Shown in pieces: positions 61,067 to 64,000 of a stretch of DNA of 64,000 nucleotides (positions are counted from its first letter, which is position 1; every line of letters begins with the position of its first letter). The stretch is from NCBI RefSeq assembly GCF_001975785.1, contig NZ_MSFI01000011.1:45070-109069 (forward strand), read 5' to 3'. Both the position numbers and the translations under genes were made by a program. Origin of the DNA: Domibacillus epiphyticus (lineage in GTDB: Bacteria; Bacillota; Bacilli; Bacillales; Domibacillaceae). The notes under the pieces are model-generated. The model saw nothing but the letters and a program-made list of their open reading frames with translations. It made no database searches and was not told the origin of the DNA.

Positions 61067-61849
61067 CTATGAATTTTTCCAAACAGGCTCCCTCTTTTCT
61101 ACAAAAGATTGCAGCCCTTCCTGTGCATCATCGGAAACGATTAATTCTCTAAAATAAATTTGTTCTACTTTCCCGATTGACGCGGAGAAACTAGCTGCCA
61201 TCGCTTCACGGACAGCTTTCCTTGAAAGGCGGAGAGCAAGCGGGCTTTTTTTCCTTAAATTGTCCAAAAGATTCCGTACTTCTTGATCGATTTCTTCTTT
61301 TGCCACAACTTTATTGATGAAACCATATTCATATGCCTTTTCTGCGGATATTATGTCCCCTGTCAGCATTAATTCCATTGTTCGATTAAAGCCGGTTATC
61401 TGCGGGAATGAGACAGCAGAAACAGGAGGAAATAACCCTAAGTTAATTTCCGGCTGCCCAATCTTTGCTTGATCAGTCGCATATACAATATCACAAAATG
61501 TGGCCAACTCACACCCTCCTCCAATTGCAGCTCCTTCAATTACCGCAATAGTTGGACAGAGCGGTCCTGACATAATGTGAAAGATTTTATGAAAAAGATG
61601 CAGCATCGGTTCTGCTAAATCTCCCATATGATCTTCTACGGACACTCCTCCAGAAAAGACTCTTCCTTCCGCTTTGATCACTAAAGCAAACAGATCCTGA
61701 TTTTTCGAAACAGCATCCAGCGCATCACAAAGTTCTTCCATCATCTTCATATTCATAATATTGACCGGAGGATGATTTAAAACGATAAAAGCGACGTGAT
61801 CTTCTACAAAAAAACGAATAGTACGGTATGATTTAGCCATTCTGTGCAT
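61067..61849 (-). CDS. Enoyl-CoA hydratase/isomerase family protein
   Basis: A 260-aa crotonase. Loops FSGGVSVEDHMGDL and IEGAAIGGGCELATFCDIVYA, then PEINLGLFPPVSAVSFPQITG, where the usual acid Glu followed by Gly-Gly-Thr is changed to the hydrophobic PPVSAV. This change suggests a different activity such as cyclohex-1-ene-carboxyl-CoA hydratase-like or ring hydrolase-like. Start 61849 has GAAGGA. Between the NPD and MBL genes. Confidence 0.82.
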   Translation of the reverse strand: MHRMAKSYRTIRFFVEDHVAFIVLNHPPVNIMNMKMMEELCDALDAVSKNQDLFALVIKAEGRVFSGGVSVEDHMGDLAEPMLHLFHKIFHIMSGPLCPTIAVIEGAAIGGGCELATFCDIVYATDQAKIGQPEINLGLFPPVSAVSFPQITGFNRTMELMLTGDIISAEKAYEYGFINKVVAKEEIDQEVRNLLDNLRKKSPLALRLSRKAVREAMAASFSASIGKVEQIYFRELIVSDDAQEGLQSFVEKREPVWKNS

Positions 61850-61865
61850 TTCTCCTTCCTTCACT

Positions 61866-62846
61866 TCATTCAATTACATTTTCAAGCTCACTAATGAATG
61901 CGCTTACTTTTTGTTCGTTTATTGTCAGCCCGTTTACAATATCCTCGATAATGTCCTGTACACTCTCCACAGAATCGATTAATCCCGCCGATTGTCCAGA
62001 GTGCAGCCAACCTTCATTTAGATTGCCATCGATGGCAGCCGCTTTATTACGCAGTCCGTTAATATGAGGATATAATTGTTCAAATGAAGGCGTCTCCTTT
62101 TCCAGTTCCAGAATTTCATCCGCAATGTTTGTTCGAATGACCCTGTTGACCCGTCCGATGCTTCTTTCTAGGACTATTGTATCCATATCTTTCGCTTCAA
62201 CTAATTTTGTTTTATATTCCATATGGGCAGGACTTTCATGCGAAGCGATAAAACGTGTCCCAATTTGTACACCTTCTGCACCAAGTGCAAGCGCAGCCAA
62301 TACACCTTGAGCGTTGGAAATTCCTCCTGCTGCTGCTATCGGAAGCTGAACAGCTTTCGCAACTTGAGGAAGCAGGCTGAATAAAGTTAACTCATACGGA
62401 CTATTTCTTCCTCCTGCTTCAAATCCTTCACAAATAAAGAGATCAGCGCCGTATCTCTCTGCATGAATCGCATGTTTCACAGTCCCGCCGACAGTCATGA
62501 CTTTTAGACCCCATTCTTTTAATGCAGAAATGAATGGTCTTGGATCACCTGCTCCAAGGCTGACCGCTTTAATTTTCCTTTTATGTGCTTTGATTATGTG
62601 AAAGTATGGATGGTCGATTGTCATCCTGCCAATTGGTATATTGACGCCAAAAGGTTTGTCCGTCAAAGAAGCAGCAACCTCTATTTGGCGCTCAAACTCC
62701 TTCGCCCCGTGGCCAGCAGCCGCCACCTGGCCAAAACCACCGGAATTTGATACAGCTGCTGCCAATTTCCCATCGCCTATGAAGGCCATCCCGCCTTCTA
62801 TAATAGGATAGGAGATGCCCAATACTTCCAAAACCCTATTTTTCAT
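61866..62846 (-). CDS. FMN-dependent NPD/nitronate-monooxygenase-like protein
   Basis: A 326-aa TIM-barrel FMN protein: GGMAFIGDGKLAAAVSNSGGFGQVA at the start, FICEGFEAGGR and IAAAGGI for phosphate binding, GVQIGTRFI near the end. Members are nitronate monooxygenases or 2-enoyl reductases of the FabK type. In this CoA pathway an enoyl reductase is possible. Start at 62846; a GTG at 62855 overlaps the AAGGAT site. Confidence 0.82.
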   Translation of the reverse strand: MKNRVLEVLGISYPIIEGGMAFIGDGKLAAAVSNSGGFGQVAAAGHGAKEFERQIEVAASLTDKPFGVNIPIGRMTIDHPYFHIIKAHKRKIKAVSLGAGDPRPFISALKEWGLKVMTVGGTVKHAIHAERYGADLFICEGFEAGGRNSPYELTLFSLLPQVAKAVQLPIAAAGGISNAQGVLAALALGAEGVQIGTRFIASHESPAHMEYKTKLVEAKDMDTIVLERSIGRVNRVIRTNIADEILELEKETPSFEQLYPHINGLRNKAAAIDGNLNEGWLHSGQSAGLIDSVESVQDIIEDIVNGLTINEQKVSAFISELENVIE

Positions 62847-62866
62847 TGACCACACATCCTTAACGA

Positions 62867-63739
62867 TTATACCCCCATAAATGGATTGACAGCCTTATCC
62901 CGATTAAGGACAGGCTCTTGATCTGGCGCGTGTTTAAAGATTGTTTCAAAGTGCTTTGTTGACGGTACTGACAGGATTTGATGTAAATTAAAAAAGAGCT
63001 CCCTCGCTTTTAACCCATTCCATCCTTCCGGAAGAAGATCTGTTGGGAGGGCGGGATCGACAAATAGAAATTTTCGATATTCATGAACAAGAATCGTCCT
63101 CATGACAAAACAATCTTCTTCAGACAATGAACCGTTCCACGTTTTTTCTTTTAACTCTTCAAATTTTCCTTCGTAGTTGCTTATGAAAGTCGCATATTCA
63201 GCGGATATTTCCTCTAAATCCCAACCTTTATGAATTACTTCTTCATTGGTATGTGAAAGGATCGAACTTGTTTTAAATAAAAGGATATGATCTTCCAGGT
63301 CGTATGTTTTTGCCATTTCCAAAACCTGATCTTCCAGCGGATTTGGACTAGCCCATGTACTGTTGGAAATCATGCCGAACCCTGTCCAGCCTAACTCTTT
63401 ACGGATTTGATTTCGAAGTTCCCGTCTATTTTCCGGAATAGAATAAATGATGACCCGCCAGTGGCCATCCCACTGCGAATTGCGTACGGAATAAACTCTC
63501 GCAAGTCCATCTTCCATTCTCCTTCTGCCTTTTTCCGTTAAAGACGCATAACTTTTATTTCCTATCTTTCTTACTTTTAAATAATCCTGCTGCACCATGC
63601 GAAGGACTGCTCCCCTTAGAGAAGATTCCGATATATTGAAATGAGCCATCATTTTAATCAAGCTGCCCATCCAAACTTCCCCGCCGTAGTGCTTAATATA
63701 TTCACCAAAAAACGTAAACATTAATGATCTCGGTTTCAT
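62867..63739 (-). CDS. paaX: PaaX-family repressor
   Basis: A 290-aa regulator. N-terminal winged helix SSLRGAVLRMVQQDYLKVRKIGNKSYASLTEKG; then the PaaX domain with WRVIIYSIPENRRELRNQIRKELGWTGFGMISNSTWASP. PaaX binds phenylacetyl-CoA and leaves DNA. First gene of its unit, with an inverted repeat AATGATAA/TTATCATT upstream that may be its own operator. Confidence 0.92.
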   Translation of the reverse strand: MKPRSLMFTFFGEYIKHYGGEVWMGSLIKMMAHFNISESSLRGAVLRMVQQDYLKVRKIGNKSYASLTEKGRRRMEDGLARVYSVRNSQWDGHWRVIIYSIPENRRELRNQIRKELGWTGFGMISNSTWASPNPLEDQVLEMAKTYDLEDHILLFKTSSILSHTNEEVIHKGWDLEEISAEYATFISNYEGKFEELKEKTWNGSLSEEDCFVMRTILVHEYRKFLFVDPALPTDLLPEGWNGLKARELFFNLHQILSVPSTKHFETIFKHAPDQEPVLNRDKAVNPFMGV

Positions 63740-63758
63740 AGCTCACCAATCCTGTTCA

Positions 63759-63794
63759 AATGATAACTTCACCTACCTATTATCTATTATCATT
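63759..63794. promoter_or_regulatory. Inverted repeat upstream of paaX, candidate PaaX operator
   Basis: AATGATAA (63759-63766) and TTATCATT (63787-63794) are exact inverted repeats with a 20-base spacer, 20-55 bases upstream of the paaX start. Confidence 0.5.
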
Positions 63795-63937
63795 TTTCAC
63801 TTTACAAGCAACGCATGATTCCTGGTCTTTTCCCAATAAAAGAAAAACCAGTATAAACCGAATAGGCATACTGGTTTGAAAATGGGCGAATATAGTGTAG
63901 GTTCTTAAACACCATTTGCGAATAGTTTCAGTAGTGA

Positions 63938-64000
63938 TTACATCCCTTTCCAGTCAGGGCTGCGTTTTTCAAGGAACGCGCTAAGTCCTTCTTTTGCATC
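63938..64000 (-). CDS. Enoyl-CoA hydratase, 3' end only (rest outside window)
   Basis: The last 20 codons and stop (TAA at 63938-63940) of a crotonase: DAKEGLSAFLEKRSPDWKGM. Over 57 bases it differs from the end of the hydratase gene at 56043 by one base. The rest of the gene lies past the window end. Confidence 0.85.
   Translation of the reverse strand, partial: DAKEGLSAFLEKRSPDWKGM

Overview
The window looks like a chromosomal segment of a spore-forming Bacillaceae species. It has a SpoVAD homologue, an RTP-like protein, a YkpA-type ABC-F ATPase, a BirA-type operator in front of bioY-yhfT-yhfS, a cysH-sat-cysC-ylnDEF-like sulfate operon, GGAGG ribosome binding sites and TTG/GTG starts. No rRNA, tRNA, CRISPR array, intact insertion sequence or prophage was seen.

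Layout. 0-2 kb: the 3' end of a LysR regulator, an unrecognised 158-aa gene and an AT-rich gap. 2-9.5 kb (minus strand): assimilatory sulfate reduction plus siroheme synthesis (cysH, sat, cysC, ferredoxin-type sulfite reductase, a DUF3906 domain reading in frame into cobA, sirB, sirC, a TauE-type permease). 9.6-24 kb: housekeeping genes, namely ABC-F, a CoA-disulfide-reductase-like flavoprotein, GNAT, hemolysin III, a fosmidomycin-resistance-like MFS, rtp, spoVAD, a PLD-like protein, the biotin-linked bioY-yhfT-yhfS operon, an aminotransferase and a Ktr potassium channel subunit.

24-47.4 kb (almost all minus strand): a catabolic island. It encodes a two-subunit Rieske ring hydroxylase, a CO-dehydrogenase-like but form II molybdenum hydroxylase (L, M, S) with a full maturation set (CoxG, MoxR/CoxD, VWA/CoxE, XdhC/CoxF, MocA-like), a zinc alcohol dehydrogenase, an isochorismatase-family hydrolase, a DsrE protein, DUF3891 and an 87-aa unknown. 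Three uptake systems follow (LIV-type ABC, TRAP, BenE-like symporter). A decayed ferredoxin-NADP reductase and a TetR gene lie at its upstream end. The enzymes suggest stepwise hydroxylation and dioxygenation of an aromatic or N-heteroaromatic acid; the substrate cannot be read from the sequence.

47.7-64 kb (minus strand): a CoA-dependent aromatic pathway. It has paaA-paaD-paaB-paaC (ring-epoxidase type), three complete enoyl-CoA hydratases and the 3' end of a fourth, a benzoate-CoA-ligase-family enzyme, a hotdog thioesterase, a YumC-like ferredoxin-NADP reductase, a second LIV-type ABC transporter with a perfect cre match upstream, a previously easy-to-miss 51-aa gene, an MBL hydrolase, an NPD-family flavoprotein and a PaaX repressor. 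The intact reductase here probably serves the Paa-type oxygenase, and may also serve the Rieske enzyme whose local reductase gene has decayed.
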